Assembly (NCBI GenBank): GCA_937884995.1
Contig: CAKZZL010000029.1
Span: 26,742 to 90,741, forward strand
Source: an uncultured Clostridia bacterium
Lineage (GTDB): Bacteria > Bacillota > Clostridia > Oscillospirales > Acutalibacteraceae
Length of the DNA stretch: 64,000 nucleotides
Reading direction: 5' to 3'
Position numbers and translations under genes: made by a program. The notes under the pieces were generated by a model. The model made no database searches, was not told where the DNA came from, and saw only the letters and a list, made by a program, of their open reading frames with translations. Shown piece after piece: positions 7,205 to 16,420 of the stretch. Numbering within the stretch: the stretch's first letter is position 1; every line of letters begins with the position of its first letter.

Positions 7205-8950
7205 TTAGCCAAGATCGTGCTTGTCACTTATTAATACTTCTCTTGATCTGCAGTTTTCCATTTCCAAAATGATAATTTCGTTATCTTCCTTCAGCAAGGG
7301 CCCCGGTATATACAGAGATTTTTGAGGTCCGACATTCCAATATCTTCCGAGATTAAAGCCGTTAACGAAGACATAGCCTTTGCTGAATGAGTCAAGATGA
7401 ACAAAAGTATCTGACTTTGATTCAGCCTTAAAATGACCGCTTAGAAAAATCGGGTATTCATTTCTTTCTTTATCATCAAACGTCAGTTCAGAAAGCTTAT
7501 CAAGAGGAATGGTATATATATCAAAGCCCGTAAGTCTTTGGATATCAAGATATATGTCGCTTATACCTTTTCTATCAAGCATTTCGGACCCGTAATTAAC
7601 ATGCCCCATAGTATCTACAAGAACAGAAATTTTACGACTTCCGCTGAAGGCGGGGAGATTTATCCCGTTCTTCTGATCATTTTTTCGGCTGTAAAGGGTA
7701 CGGTCAACCTTCAAGCTGAGATTATCATCTATGTATAGATAAGCAAAGTCATGTACGTTCTTTAATTCCAGAAAACTGTCAGGATAATTGCCGTTTAAAT
7801 AAGTCTCGTAATATATCATACCGAAATTTTGATCGAAATATTCCATGCTTTCCGGAACAGCATTTATATAATGCTTTCCGAGAATTGTCAGATTGTCAAA
7901 AAATGAAGCAGATTTATCAAGCTTTACTTTACCTATTTTTTGGCATTGAGGACGAGGTAAAAGAGGTGGCATGTCTATTGACTGTGCTTCACATAAAAGT
8001 TCTCTGACTGCATAATATGCCGGCGTGTAGTCCCCCCACTCGGTAAGAAGGGCGCAATAGTCATAGCTGGTTACGTCAGGCTCATATCCCTTGCCCGGAT
8101 TTTGATTGGCACCCGCAGTAAAAGCAAAATTTGTACCTCCGTGGAACATATATATGTTAAAACTTGCATCTTTTTCTAAAAAGCCACGAATCTCATCAAC
8201 AACTTCTTCGGGATCCCTTTTGTGGTGCGGGCCTCTCCAGAAATCAAACCAGCCGCACCAAAACTCACCGCACATATTCGGACCGAAGTGTTCAAAATCA
8301 TTCAGTAGATCAAAGGCTTTTCTTGAGCCTGAGCCGAAGTTCAGGACTTTGTATACGCCCGGCAAAGAGCCTCCCGATATCATGTTTTTTGTGTTTCCGT
8401 CTGATGTGAAGAGCAAAGCTTCCTCAGGCATGAGCCCCTTTATATGCCTTAAGTAGTTTTTGTCATTGCCGTATGATCCATATTCGTTTTCTATCTGCAT
8501 GGCTATAATATTGCCGCCGTTTGCATGAAGATGGGCTTTCAGACGCGGCATAATTTCAGCATAGTATCGATCAACTGCCTCTATAAATCCCGGGTAACTG
8601 CATCGTATTTGCATATTTTTATCCTTCAGCAGCCAGGCAGGCAAACCGCCGAAGTCCCATTCAGCACATATATACGGACCGGGTCTGACAATAGCATATA
8701 TGCCAAGTCTTTCTGCTGTTTCAAGAAAGTTTTCTATGTCCAGCATTCCGGAGAAGTCAAAGCATCCGGGCTTTGGCTCATGAAGATTCCATGGCATGTA
8801 TGTTTCAACCGTATTGAACCCTGCAGCTTTTAATTTTAAAAGCCGGTCTTTCCAGTATTCGGGGAATACACGAAAGTAGTGTATGGCACCGGAATAAATG
8901 TGAAAGGGTTTACCGTCCATATAAAAAGAGTCATTTTTTATTTCAAACAT
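7205..8950 (-). CDS. Glycoside hydrolase family 35 beta-galactosidase
   Basis: A retaining exo-beta-galactosidase. The N-terminal TIM barrel starts YSGAIHYFRVFPEYW and holds VETYMPWNLHEP, RPGPYICAEWDFGGLP, the acid/base glutamate in IENEYGSYG (about residue 156) and the likely nucleophile in CGEFWCGWFDFW (about residue 229). The C-terminal half (KGYVFVNGFNLGRYWNVGPQ) is the usual beta-sandwich part. At 581 residues the length is typical of the short bacterial GH35 type. No signal peptide is seen, so it is probably intracellular and acts on imported galactosides. It has its own promoter at 9022-9050; no sugar transporter lies next to it. Confidence 0.92.
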   Translation of the reverse strand: MFEIKNDSFYMDGKPFHIYSGAIHYFRVFPEYWKDRLLKLKAAGFNTVETYMPWNLHEPKPGCFDFSGMLDIENFLETAERLGIYAIVRPGPYICAEWDFGGLPAWLLKDKNMQIRCSYPGFIEAVDRYYAEIMPRLKAHLHANGGNIIAMQIENEYGSYGNDKNYLRHIKGLMPEEALLFTSDGNTKNMISGGSLPGVYKVLNFGSGSRKAFDLLNDFEHFGPNMCGEFWCGWFDFWRGPHHKRDPEEVVDEIRGFLEKDASFNIYMFHGGTNFAFTAGANQNPGKGYEPDVTSYDYCALLTEWGDYTPAYYAVRELLCEAQSIDMPPLLPRPQCQKIGKVKLDKSASFFDNLTILGKHYINAVPESMEYFDQNFGMIYYETYLNGNYPDSFLELKNVHDFAYLYIDDNLSLKVDRTLYSRKNDQKNGINLPAFSGSRKISVLVDTMGHVNYGSEMLDRKGISDIYLDIQRLTGFDIYTIPLDKLSELTFDDKERNEYPIFLSGHFKAESKSDTFVHLDSFSKGYVFVNGFNLGRYWNVGPQKSLYIPGPLLKEDNEIIILEMENCRSREVLISDKHDLG

Positions 8951-9021
8951 AGCCTTACCACGTTATACCTTTCTTTGGAAATCAAAAGAAAATGAGAAAT
9001 TTTCCTATAAGTTATGGTTCA

Positions 9022-9050
9022 ATTATAGACTTTTTGAAATATATTGTAAA
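9022..9050 (-). promoter_or_regulatory. Promoter of the GH35 gene
   Basis: Read on the minus strand: TTTACA, 17 bp, TATAAT. It leaves an untranslated leader of about 65 nt before the GH35 start. Confidence 0.7.
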
Positions 9051-9075
9051 TCATTTTATCATAAGAGCGGCTGTA

Positions 9076-10479
9076 TTAAATATTATTATCAGATATCAGC
9101 TCTATATATGTCCTTCTTATCAAAAAGAGAGCAATTATAAAAGTAAGAATATCCGATAAAGGCATAGAATATAAAACACCGTCAAGACCAAAGAATATTG
9201 GTAAAATCAGAGCAAAACCTACGCCGAAAACTATCTCACGAATCATGGAAAGAGCAGTCGACTGCGCCGCTTTTCCCATTGCCTGAAGGAAGATAAAGCA
9301 GGCTTTGTTCACGCAGGCAAATATCATCATGCAAAGATAGATACGGAAGGCTTTGATTGCAAAATCAGTATAGTATGAGCTTTCATTTGCCGCACCGAAG
9401 ATATTAATAAGTCCTTGAGGGAAAATTTCCACAATAAGCAATGCCGCAAGCCCGACAGCAGCTTCTGCCAAAAGAAGCTTTGTGAAAAGTTTCTTGACAC
9501 GATTTCGCTTTCCGGCTCCCATGTTAAATCCAACAACCGGAATGCATCCGGCTGCCATGCCAACAACGATTGAAATAACGATTTGGAAGAATTTCATGAC
9601 AATACCGACAACTGCCATTGGTATCTGCGCATATTCTTCCTGACCGAAAACGGGGTCAAGTGCGCCATATTTGCGAATCATATTGTTGATTGCAGCCATT
9701 GCCGCAACCAAAGAGATCTGCGACAGAAAACTGGTAATACCAAGCACAAGAGTTTTCCGGCAGATGCCCATTTCCATCTTAAAATCTGCTACACAGGGCT
9801 TTACCAGCTTCATGTGGATTATATAACTGATTGTCAGAAGAGCAGTCACTATCTGTCCGAGAACGGTAGCAACGGCCGCACCCATCATGCCCCATTTAAA
9901 AGCAAATATAAAAACAGGATCAAGCACGATGTTTATTATGGCACCGGCAAGTGTGGATGCCATAGCAAACCTGGGACTGCCGTCTGCTCTGATGATGGGA
10001 TTCATAGCCTGACCGAACATATAGAACGGAATTCCAAGAGAGATATAAAAGAAATACTCTTTTGAGTGCCTGAAAGTTTCTGCATTGACTGTGCCTCCGA
10101 AGAGAGCAATGATTTGATTGCTGAAAATCAAATAGACTGCAGAAAGAATCAAGCTCGAGACTATTACCATTATTATCGAATTGCCCACACTTTTTTTGGC
10201 TCTTTCGGTTTCTTTTTTGCCAAGGCTCAGGCTGACGAAAGCACAGCAGCCGTCACCGATCATTACCGCAATTGCCAAAGCAATGACCGTAAGAGGGAAA
10301 ACCACCGTGTTAGCAGCATTACCATAAGATCCGAGATAAGCTGCATTAGCGATAAAAATCTGATCCACAATATTATATAAAGCACCGACTAAAAGAGATA
10401 TAATACAGGGAATAGAATATTTCTTCATGAGTTTGCCGATTTTTTCTTCAGCTAAAAATTGATTTTGTTTTTCTTCCAC
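9076..10479 (-). CDS. MATE-family multidrug/cation antiporter
   Basis: A 467-residue membrane protein with about twelve hydrophobic segments in two related halves. Typical MATE sequence is seen near the N terminus (SIPCIISLLVGALYNIVDQIF) and in the second half (SFLSQISLVAAMAAINNMI). Family members export drugs, dyes or metabolites in exchange for Na+ or H+; the substrate cannot be read from the sequence. The gene is alone on its transcript and has a long structured leader with a terminator-like hairpin just upstream, which points to regulation after transcription start. Confidence 0.88.
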   Translation of the reverse strand: MEEKQNQFLAEEKIGKLMKKYSIPCIISLLVGALYNIVDQIFIANAAYLGSYGNAANTVVFPLTVIALAIAVMIGDGCCAFVSLSLGKKETERAKKSVGNSIIMVIVSSLILSAVYLIFSNQIIALFGGTVNAETFRHSKEYFFYISLGIPFYMFGQAMNPIIRADGSPRFAMASTLAGAIINIVLDPVFIFAFKWGMMGAAVATVLGQIVTALLTISYIIHMKLVKPCVADFKMEMGICRKTLVLGITSFLSQISLVAAMAAINNMIRKYGALDPVFGQEEYAQIPMAVVGIVMKFFQIVISIVVGMAAGCIPVVGFNMGAGKRNRVKKLFTKLLLAEAAVGLAALLIVEIFPQGLINIFGAANESSYYTDFAIKAFRIYLCMMIFACVNKACFIFLQAMGKAAQSTALSMIREIVFGVGFALILPIFFGLDGVLYSMPLSDILTFIIALFLIRRTYIELISDNNI

Positions 10480-10496
10480 AAAGATTAGTTCCTTTC

Positions 10497-10546
10497 ATAA
10501 AAATAGCGTGTATCCATCAGCTGGTTTTACGCCAATGGCTACACGC
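10497..10546 (-). terminator. Terminator-like hairpin in the leader of the MATE gene
   Basis: On the minus strand GCGTGTA pairs with TACACGC, continued inward by CCAT/ATGG, and is followed directly by TATTTTTAT. It ends about 17 nt before the MATE start codon. The 5' arm contains TAGCC, which can alternatively pair with GGCTA further upstream in the same leader (plus-strand 10598-10602), so a switch between two folds is possible. Confidence 0.5.
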
Positions 10547-10635
10547 GATTCAGTGTTATATTTTCGGATAATCACAAACGGAGAAGTATTTAAGACATAG
10601 CCGCCGTGATAGGTCCTTTCTTGATTTGCTTCGCT

Positions 10636-10664
10636 ATTTTATCATATTTTTCAGTTGAAGACAA
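10636..10664 (-). promoter_or_regulatory. Promoter of the MATE gene
   Basis: Minus strand TTGTCT, 17 bp, TAAAAT. Transcription would start near 10628, giving a leader of about 150 nt before the coding region. Confidence 0.65.
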
Positions 10665-10773
10665 TTGTAAATCTTTCACAAATTTGCTTGTGCTCAAAAG
10701 CAGTTTTCGTAGTTATTTTTCAACTAAACACTTTCTCCTTTTGATTATATATCACTTATCGATATATAAAATG

Positions 10774-11844
10774 CTATTTTCTGATGGTTCCGCCTCCTGC
10801 GATCCATCCATCCTTATATAGCACTACAGCCTGACCGGGAGTTGCTGCCCGTACAGGTTTATCAAAAATAACTTCTACATTGTCCTTATCGATATATTTT
10901 ACTTTACAGGGAACTGAACTTTGTGAATAGCGTACTTTAGCAAGGTAGCTTTCTTCTTCCGAAAAAACTTCTTCTCCCATATAGCAGATAGTGTCAAAAG
11001 TAAGCCTGTCTTTGTATAAATCATCATCAGTACCCAGAGTGACATCCCCGGTTTTTAAGTCTATATCGCACACATAAACCCGTTTTCCTGCTGCTATGCC
11101 AAGTCCCTTTCTCTGACCTATCGTATAGTTGGCGGTTCCTTTGTGAGGACCCATAAGATTACCGTTCATATCCACAAAATTTCCCTGCGTTCCGAGAGTA
11201 CCTCTTTCTTTTAAGACAAATGAAGCATAATCCCCGTCAGGAATAAAGCAAATATCCTGACTGTCCCTTTTACCTGCTACGGGCAGTCCCGCTTTTTTTG
11301 CTATTTCACGTATTTGGGGCTTTTGATAGGCACCCACGGGCATAAGCGTGTGGGCCAGTTGATCCTGTGTCAGATTATATAGAACATAAGTCTGGTCTTT
11401 TTCGGGAGTTGCTGATTTGCTTATTGTATATCTTCCCGAGGGAAGCTGTATAACCCCTGCATAATGACCTGTAGCGATGTAATCGGCGCCCAGCTTTTTA
11501 CAACGCTCCAGAAATGCTCCCCACTTAATCAATTGGTTACAATAAATGCAGGGATTGGGGGTTCTTCCTTTCAAATATTCACCGGTAAAGCGGTCAATGA
11601 CCTCTTTTTCAAATTCTTCCCGGAAATTCATTACATAATATGGGATTCCAAGACATTCAGCTACAGCTCTTGCATCCTCAACAGCAGAGGCGCCGCAGCA
11701 GCTGCCTTCTCTTTCAATGCTGCATTCCTCAGGCTGCCAAATCTGCATAGTAGCGCCTATAACTTCATATCCCTGCTCTTTAAGCAGGAGAGCGCAAACG
11801 GAGGAATCCACTCCGCCGGACATGCCAACTACTACTTTTTTCAT
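10774..11844 (-). CDS. mnmA: tRNA-specific 2-thiouridylase
   Basis: Makes 2-thiouridine at wobble position 34 of Glu, Gln and Lys tRNAs. The 356-residue protein has the PP-loop SGGVDSS at 9-15, the first catalytic cysteine in TPNPCIYCNQLIK, the second in DSQDICFI, and the central GQRKGLGIAAG motif. The downstream end reads WIAGGGTI, as is usual. Its start overlaps the stop of the cysteine desulfurase by 4 bp (ATGA), so the sulfur donor and the thiouridylase are translationally coupled, a common Firmicute arrangement. Confidence 0.96.
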   Translation of the reverse strand: MKKVVVGMSGGVDSSVCALLLKEQGYEVIGATMQIWQPEECSIEREGSCCGASAVEDARAVAECLGIPYYVMNFREEFEKEVIDRFTGEYLKGRTPNPCIYCNQLIKWGAFLERCKKLGADYIATGHYAGVIQLPSGRYTISKSATPEKDQTYVLYNLTQDQLAHTLMPVGAYQKPQIREIAKKAGLPVAGKRDSQDICFIPDGDYASFVLKERGTLGTQGNFVDMNGNLMGPHKGTANYTIGQRKGLGIAAGKRVYVCDIDLKTGDVTLGTDDDLYKDRLTFDTICYMGEEVFSEEESYLAKVRYSQSSVPCKVKYIDKDNVEVIFDKPVRAATPGQAVVLYKDGWIAGGGTIRK

Positions 11845-12980
11845 CGGTGTTCCTCTTTTTCAATAAAAATTTCCTTCAACAGTTTTACTGTTTTCTCTAT
11901 ATTTTCGTCCGTGTTTTCTCTGCCCAGACTGAAACGTATTGTTCTTTTTGCTTCTTCGTTTGTGAGCCCCGCAGACAAAAGCACATGTGATGCTTCTATT
12001 GCTCCTGCACTGCAGGCACTCCCTGCTGATGCGCATATTCCGTTGCTGTCAAGCAATATAAGAAGGGGTTCGGCTTCAATTCCGGGGAAGGTCAGGTTAA
12101 TTATTCCGGGAAGGCGGGCAGATGCTCCGCTGTTTATTTTAATTTTTGGGATATTGTTAATCAGAGCTTCCTCAAATTTATCTCTCAGTGCTGATTCCCT
12201 TTTAGCATCTTCTTCCATTCTATTGCTTGCTATTTCGACTGCCTTGGCAAATCCTATAATTGAAGAAACATTTTCAGTTCCCGGACGCAGCCCTTTTTCC
12301 TGTCTTCCTCCAAAGAGCATGGACCCGAATTTGATGCCGGGATTTATGTACAGAAGACCTATTCCCTTGGGACCATATAATTTATGAGCACTGGCGCTGA
12401 GAAGATCAATCCGGCATTTTTCAACATTAATCGGTATATGGCCAAAAGTTTGAACTGCATCTGTATGGAAGAGAACTCCTCTTTCCGCAGTAATTTCACC
12501 GATTTCTTCCAACGGCTCTATTGTGCCCAGCTCGTTATTTGCATGCATAATTGAAACAAGAACGGTATCATCGCGAATTACTTTTTTTAGGTCTTCTGCA
12601 GAGATGCTGCCATATTTATCAACCGGCAGTTTTGTAACTTCAAAGCCCTTTGTCTCCAGATATCTCATAGTGTTGCGCACAGCAGGATGTTCAACTGATG
12701 ATGTGATTATATGCCTACCCTTTGCGGAATTTGCCTCAACGGCGCTGCGTATTGCCCAGTTATCTGATTCTGTCCCGCCGCTTGTAAAATAGATTCCTGC
12801 AGGATTTACATTTAAGAATCCTGCTATTTTCCGCCTTGCTTCATCAATCTTCATCCTGACCCTGACAGCAGGCTGGTAAAATGCAGACGGGTTCATATAT
12901 AATTCAGTTTGCCATTTAGTCATTTCTTCGGCTACAGCAGGATCAGTTCTTGTCGTAGCTGCATGATCAAGGTATATCAT
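11841..12980 (-). CDS. Cysteine desulfurase (NifS/IscS family)
   Basis: PLP enzyme that takes sulfur from L-cysteine onto an active-site cysteine. The 379-residue protein begins MIYLDHAATTRTDP, carries SVEHPAVRNT, HTDAVQTFGH, the PLP lysine K200 in SASAHKLYGPKG, RPGTENVSSIIGFAKA and the catalytic C323 in SAGSACSAG. The short SACSAG loop is like NifS/IscS group I enzymes. The 4-bp overlap with mnmA indicates that tRNA thiolation is at least one of its jobs; no scaffold (IscU/NifU) gene is adjacent. Confidence 0.94.
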   Translation of the reverse strand: MIYLDHAATTRTDPAVAEEMTKWQTELYMNPSAFYQPAVRVRMKIDEARRKIAGFLNVNPAGIYFTSGGTESDNWAIRSAVEANSAKGRHIITSSVEHPAVRNTMRYLETKGFEVTKLPVDKYGSISAEDLKKVIRDDTVLVSIMHANNELGTIEPLEEIGEITAERGVLFHTDAVQTFGHIPINVEKCRIDLLSASAHKLYGPKGIGLLYINPGIKFGSMLFGGRQEKGLRPGTENVSSIIGFAKAVEIASNRMEEDAKRESALRDKFEEALINNIPKIKINSGASARLPGIINLTFPGIEAEPLLILLDSNGICASAGSACSAGAIEASHVLLSAGLTNEEAKRTIRFSLGRENTDENIEKTVKLLKEIFIEKEEHR

Positions 12981-13023
12981 TTTCTATCCTCTTGTTTTAT
13001 ATAGCATATTCTGTGTATTTCCG

Positions 13024-13146
13024 TTATATCCTTACTTTTTCGTACTTGCCGAGAAGCAGAATTTCAGTTCTTTGCTTGTGCTTCAGTTGTTCCCCGTATG
13101 TCAGGTTTAAGAGCTGACAGCCGCCGCATTTTTTGCATAAGGACAT
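13024..13146 (-). CDS. Small ORF with a RumA/RlmD-type cysteine motif, probably a gene fragment
   Basis: A 40-codon frame reads MSLCKKCGGCQLLNLTYGEQ followed by LKHKQRTEILLLGKYEKV. CxxCGGCQLxxxxYxxQLxxKQ is the [4Fe-4S] cluster segment of RumA/RlmD-type 23S rRNA m5U methyltransferases, where it sits near residue 70-110 of a protein of about 450 residues. Here neither the TRAM domain nor the methyltransferase domain is present. The frame continues upstream through the 3' end of the neighbouring gene without a good start, and there is no clear ribosome site at the ATG. A decayed remnant is most likely; a free small Fe-S protein cannot be excluded. Confidence 0.45.
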   Translation of the reverse strand: MSLCKKCGGCQLLNLTYGEQLKHKQRTEILLLGKYEKVRI

Positions 13147-13159
13147 TTCTTTTCTGACA

Positions 13160-13483
13160 TCAGTCCACTCTTCTGCCGTTTTTAATGGGTACGGTACCGA
13201 GCATAGGCAGCTTTATATATCCCTCGAATCTGTCTTTCTTTTCTCCTGTAAACTTAACGGATATTTCCGCATGTATACCACCCATAACTTTGATAGTAGC
13301 TTTACCTGAGAGAGAGTCTTCTCCCTCGACAATGTCATAAACGGAAAACTTGGGCAGTTTCTTCATGCCCTCAATCTCAACATCGAAAGCATATTCTCCG
13401 CCTTTGTCATAAATATCAACGGTTGCGCTGCCACTCATAACAGGGGTGTCAACCTCGCCTTTCCATTTGCCTAAACCAATCAT
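13160..13483 (-). CDS. Conserved-looking hypothetical protein, 107 residues
   Basis: No family is recognised with certainty. The protein has no signal peptide, no membrane segment and no cysteine. It is rich in alternating polar/hydrophobic residues (SATVDIYDKGGEYAFDVEIE, DSLSGKATIKVMGGIHAEIS), suggesting a mainly beta-sheet fold such as a small ligand-binding barrel. It starts with ATG at 13483 after GCGGAGTTAAATT and is followed by the RumA-like fragment and the cysteine desulfurase on the same strand. Confidence 0.7.
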   Translation of the reverse strand: MIGLGKWKGEVDTPVMSGSATVDIYDKGGEYAFDVEIEGMKKLPKFSVYDIVEGEDSLSGKATIKVMGGIHAEISVKFTGEKKDRFEGYIKLPMLGTVPIKNGRRVD

Positions 13484-13566
13484 AATTTAACTCCGCAACT
13501 AATAAATCTTATTTGAATTTTATCATTATTTATGCACAAAGTAAAGGCAGAGAGAGGCGTCTTTCG

Positions 13567-13595
13567 TTGACAAAGGTGTGTTTTTAGAGTAAAAT
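13567..13595 (+). promoter_or_regulatory. Promoter of the CapD-like gene
   Basis: TTGACA (13567-13572), 17 bp, TAAAAT (13590-13595). The GTG start at 13621 with its GGAGGTGA site follows closely. Confidence 0.75.
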
Positions 13596-13620
13596 ATCTT
13601 TGCGTCGGAGGTGACATAAA

Positions 13621-15507
13621 GTGAACAAATTTTTCGGCGAAAGAAAACTCCAAAACATTTTATTCCTGTTAGCTGATATAGTTATAATTAATGGGTCATA
13701 TTTTTTCTGCGTCTTTTTGCATGAAATTTTTTCGCTGACAAGACAGGAAGTCCAGTGGCTGTTCATAGGTACTCCCATTGCAACATTGATATATATATCC
13801 CTTTTCGCAACCCGCAAGTTATATCAGAACATGTGGAAATACATGGGCTTTTATGAAGTTGTAAATGTAGTATTTTGTGCAAGCTTAGGCACAGTCTTGA
13901 CGTGGGCATTTCAAAAGTATGTTCTTGAAATGCTGATAATTAAAAACAGAGAAATATATCATCATCCTCAGTTTGCGGTATATATAGATGCGCTAATGAT
14001 TATCACATTCCTTTGTGTTGGCTTCAGAACCGCATATACGCTTTTCAGAGCCTTTCGTTCTGACAGCAAAAGACGAAGGGGAGAAGCCAATAAGAGAATC
14101 ATGATTATAGGGGCCGGAGATATGGGCTCTGCAATCTTACATGAAATGAGCCTGTCGGGATTTAAATTCGGAGCTCCGGTTGTAATTGTTGATGATGACG
14201 AGGCCAAGATCGGCTCATATATCCGCGGTGTTAAAGTCGGTGGCACAATTGAACAAATGCCTGCGCTTGTAAAAAAATATGATATCAATGAAATCATATT
14301 TTGCATACCATCCGCAGATGCTGCAAGAAAGAGAGAAATTCTTGAGATTGCGGTTAAGACGGGATGCAACCTGAAAACCGCTCCTAACATAGATGAGCTT
14401 ACCGGAATTAATGATAAAATATCTGAGAGAATACGTAAAGTTGACGTTATTGACCTGCTCTCACGACCCGAAATAAAGCTCGATACCGAAGTTTGTAAAT
14501 ATCTTACCGGCCAGACCGTCCTCGTAACAGGCGGCGGCGGATCCATAGGATCAGAACTTTGCAGACAGATTGCAAGATATGCTCCGGAAAGAATAGTTGT
14601 CTTTGATATCTATGAAAATAATGCATTTACACTGAAACTGCAAATGGACAGAAGATATCACGGAGCACCTCAGATAGATATACGCATAGGTTCTGTAAGA
14701 GATATAGAACGACTCAGAGAAGTTTTTGAAGAATTTCATCCTTCTTCCGTCTTCCATGCAGCAGCTCATAAGCATGTGCCGATTATGGAAGATAATCCTT
14801 ATGAGGCGGTCAAGAATAACGTGTTGGGCACATACAATACGGCGAAATGCGCAGATGAATATGGAGTTAAGAACTTTATATTGCTCTCAACGGACAAGGC
14901 AGTAAATCCCACGAATGTCATGGGTGCCACAAAGAGAGTTGCGGAACTTACGATTCAGCATTTCAGCAAGATATCAAAAGGCACGAAATTTGCTGCAGTA
15001 AGATTTGGCAATGTCTTGGGCTCAAACGGCAGTGTTATCCCGATATTCAAAGAGCAGCTTGAGCATGGCGGTCCGATAACAGTTACGCATCCGGATATAA
15101 CCAGATACTTTATGACGATACCGGAAGCATCCCAATTAGTTGTCCAGGCAGGAGGCCTTGCAAAAGGCGGAGAAATATTTGTCCTTGATATGGGAGAGCC
15201 CGTAAGGATAATCGATCTGGCAGAAAACCTTATACGGCTTTCAGGCTTTGAACCATATAAGGATATAGAAATCCAGTTCACCGGACTAAGACCGGGAGAA
15301 AAACTTTATGAAGAGCTCTCTCTCGAGGAAGAACTGGATGGACGCAGGAAAACACAAAATGATAAAATCTTCGTAACTGCACCGCTTCGTATAGATGATG
15401 AAAGTTTGGAAAGAGAAATAAACTCAATTCCACAACTTAAACCTGAAGAGTGCAGAGAGTTCCTTAAGCGCCTGGTTCCAAATTGCAATTTCAGGAAAAT
15501 GAATTAG
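13621..15507 (+). CDS. Membrane-bound nucleotide-sugar epimerase/dehydratase (CapD/PglF/FlaA1 family)
   Basis: Acts on UDP-GlcNAc-type sugar nucleotides to start synthesis of modified sugars for capsule, glycan or protein glycosylation. The 628-residue protein has about four N-terminal membrane helices (residues 10-145), a first Rossmann-like domain (IIGAGDMGSA, 162-171) and an SDR domain with TGGGGSIGSE (303-312), HAAAHKHVP and STDKAVNPTNVMGATKR (423-439), where Met replaces the usual catalytic Tyr as in this family. The GTG start is supported by CGGAGGTGACATAAA just upstream. No other glycan genes are adjacent; the BY-kinase at 30319 is the nearest related function. Confidence 0.9.
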   Translation: MNKFFGERKLQNILFLLADIVIINGSYFFCVFLHEIFSLTRQEVQWLFIGTPIATLIYISLFATRKLYQNMWKYMGFYEVVNVVFCASLGTVLTWAFQKYVLEMLIIKNREIYHHPQFAVYIDALMIITFLCVGFRTAYTLFRAFRSDSKRRRGEANKRIMIIGAGDMGSAILHEMSLSGFKFGAPVVIVDDDEAKIGSYIRGVKVGGTIEQMPALVKKYDINEIIFCIPSADAARKREILEIAVKTGCNLKTAPNIDELTGINDKISERIRKVDVIDLLSRPEIKLDTEVCKYLTGQTVLVTGGGGSIGSELCRQIARYAPERIVVFDIYENNAFTLKLQMDRRYHGAPQIDIRIGSVRDIERLREVFEEFHPSSVFHAAAHKHVPIMEDNPYEAVKNNVLGTYNTAKCADEYGVKNFILLSTDKAVNPTNVMGATKRVAELTIQHFSKISKGTKFAAVRFGNVLGSNGSVIPIFKEQLEHGGPITVTHPDITRYFMTIPEASQLVVQAGGLAKGGEIFVLDMGEPVRIIDLAENLIRLSGFEPYKDIEIQFTGLRPGEKLYEELSLEEELDGRRKTQNDKIFVTAPLRIDDESLEREINSIPQLKPEECREFLKRLVPNCNFRKMN

Positions 15508-15516
15508 TAAAAAGAG

Positions 15517-15553
15517 TCTTCTCAGTCTATATAAACGGGCTGAGAAGATTTTT
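15517..15553 (+). terminator. Terminator after the CapD-like gene
   Basis: TCTTCTCAG (15517-15525) pairs with CTGAGAAGA (15540-15548), 9 bp, followed by TTTTT. Confidence 0.8.
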
Positions 15554-15683
15554 GTTTTCCTTGTGAGGACAATGTTTTAGGGAGCCATATAAAGCTGTTG
15601 CCTTTGCATGCGATTAAGCAGGCAATCATTGTAATATCGTGGCTTTTATCGTATAATCACAATGATATGTTCATGGCTTTTTG

Positions 15684-15712
15684 TTGTAATATATCATAAT
15701 ATATGCTAAAAT
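15684..15712 (+). promoter_or_regulatory. Promoter of rpe and the Rnf-like genes
   Basis: TTGTAA, 17 bp, TAAAAT. It precedes rpe by about 30 bp and may serve rpe through the 19053 gene, which follow with gaps of at most 13 bp. Confidence 0.6.
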
Positions 15713-15741
15713 AAGTTAGTTATCTTTAGGGGGAAATGGCA

Positions 15742-16410
15742 ATGATTAAAATATCACCTTCCATACTTTCATGTGATTACGGAATAATGGCGCAAGAGCT
15801 GAAATGTATGGAAGATTGCGGTGTTGAACTTATGCATATTGATGTCATGGACGGACACTTTGTTCCAAACATTACACTGGGTGCTCCGGTAGTTAAGTGC
15901 ATAAAGAAATATACAACTGTCCCCTTTGATGTTCACCTTATGATCAGCAATCCCATTGAATACATTGAGGATTTTTCCAAGGCAGGCGCTGATTTAATCA
16001 GTTTTCATATTGAAAGTGATTCCCCGGTTAAAGAAACTATCCAAAAGATAAAAGAAAACGGAGTAAAAGCAGCAATAGCAATAAAACCCGGAACACCGGC
16101 ATCGCTTTTGATGCCTTATCTTGATGAGCTCTCAATGGTTCTTGTCATGACAGTTGAGCCCGGATTCGGAGGACAGTCCTTTATGTGTGACATGATGGAT
16201 AAAGTCAGAGAAATCAGAGAAGAGATAAGAAAACGATGCCTTGATATAGATATTGAGGTGGACGGAGGAATCAATGCGGAGACGATAGAGATTGCAGCAA
16301 AAGCCGGAGCAAATGTCTTTGTGTCGGGCAGTGCAATCTTCTCCAGTGATGACAGGAAAGCCACTGTAGCGCAATACAAGGAAAGAGCGGAAAGAAATTT
16401 CTGTAAGTAG
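15742..16410 (+). CDS. rpe: Ribulose-phosphate 3-epimerase
   Basis: Interconverts ribulose-5-phosphate and xylulose-5-phosphate in the pentose phosphate pathway. The 222-residue TIM-barrel protein shows ISPSILSCDYG, HIDVMDGHFVPNITLG (metal-binding His and Asp), FDVHLMI, MTVEPGFGGQSF and EVDGGIN. The second ATG (15742) is preferred to ATG 15736 because the AGGGGGA ribosome site is then about 8 nt away rather than 3. The Rnf-like D gene starts 10 bp downstream. Confidence 0.95.
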   Translation: MIKISPSILSCDYGIMAQELKCMEDCGVELMHIDVMDGHFVPNITLGAPVVKCIKKYTTVPFDVHLMISNPIEYIEDFSKAGADLISFHIESDSPVKETIQKIKENGVKAAIAIKPGTPASLLMPYLDELSMVLVMTVEPGFGGQSFMCDMMDKVREIREEIRKRCLDIDIEVDGGINAETIEIAAKAGANVFVSGSAIFSSDDRKATVAQYKERAERNFCK

Positions 16411-16420
16411 GAGATATATT

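Noticed and set aside
10585..10605. Two-codon upstream ORF (ATG-TCT-TAA on the minus strand) in the MATE leader as an antibiotic-sensing uORF
   Set aside because: There is no ribosome site at proper distance, so the case is too weak; the leader is reported only as a structured element.
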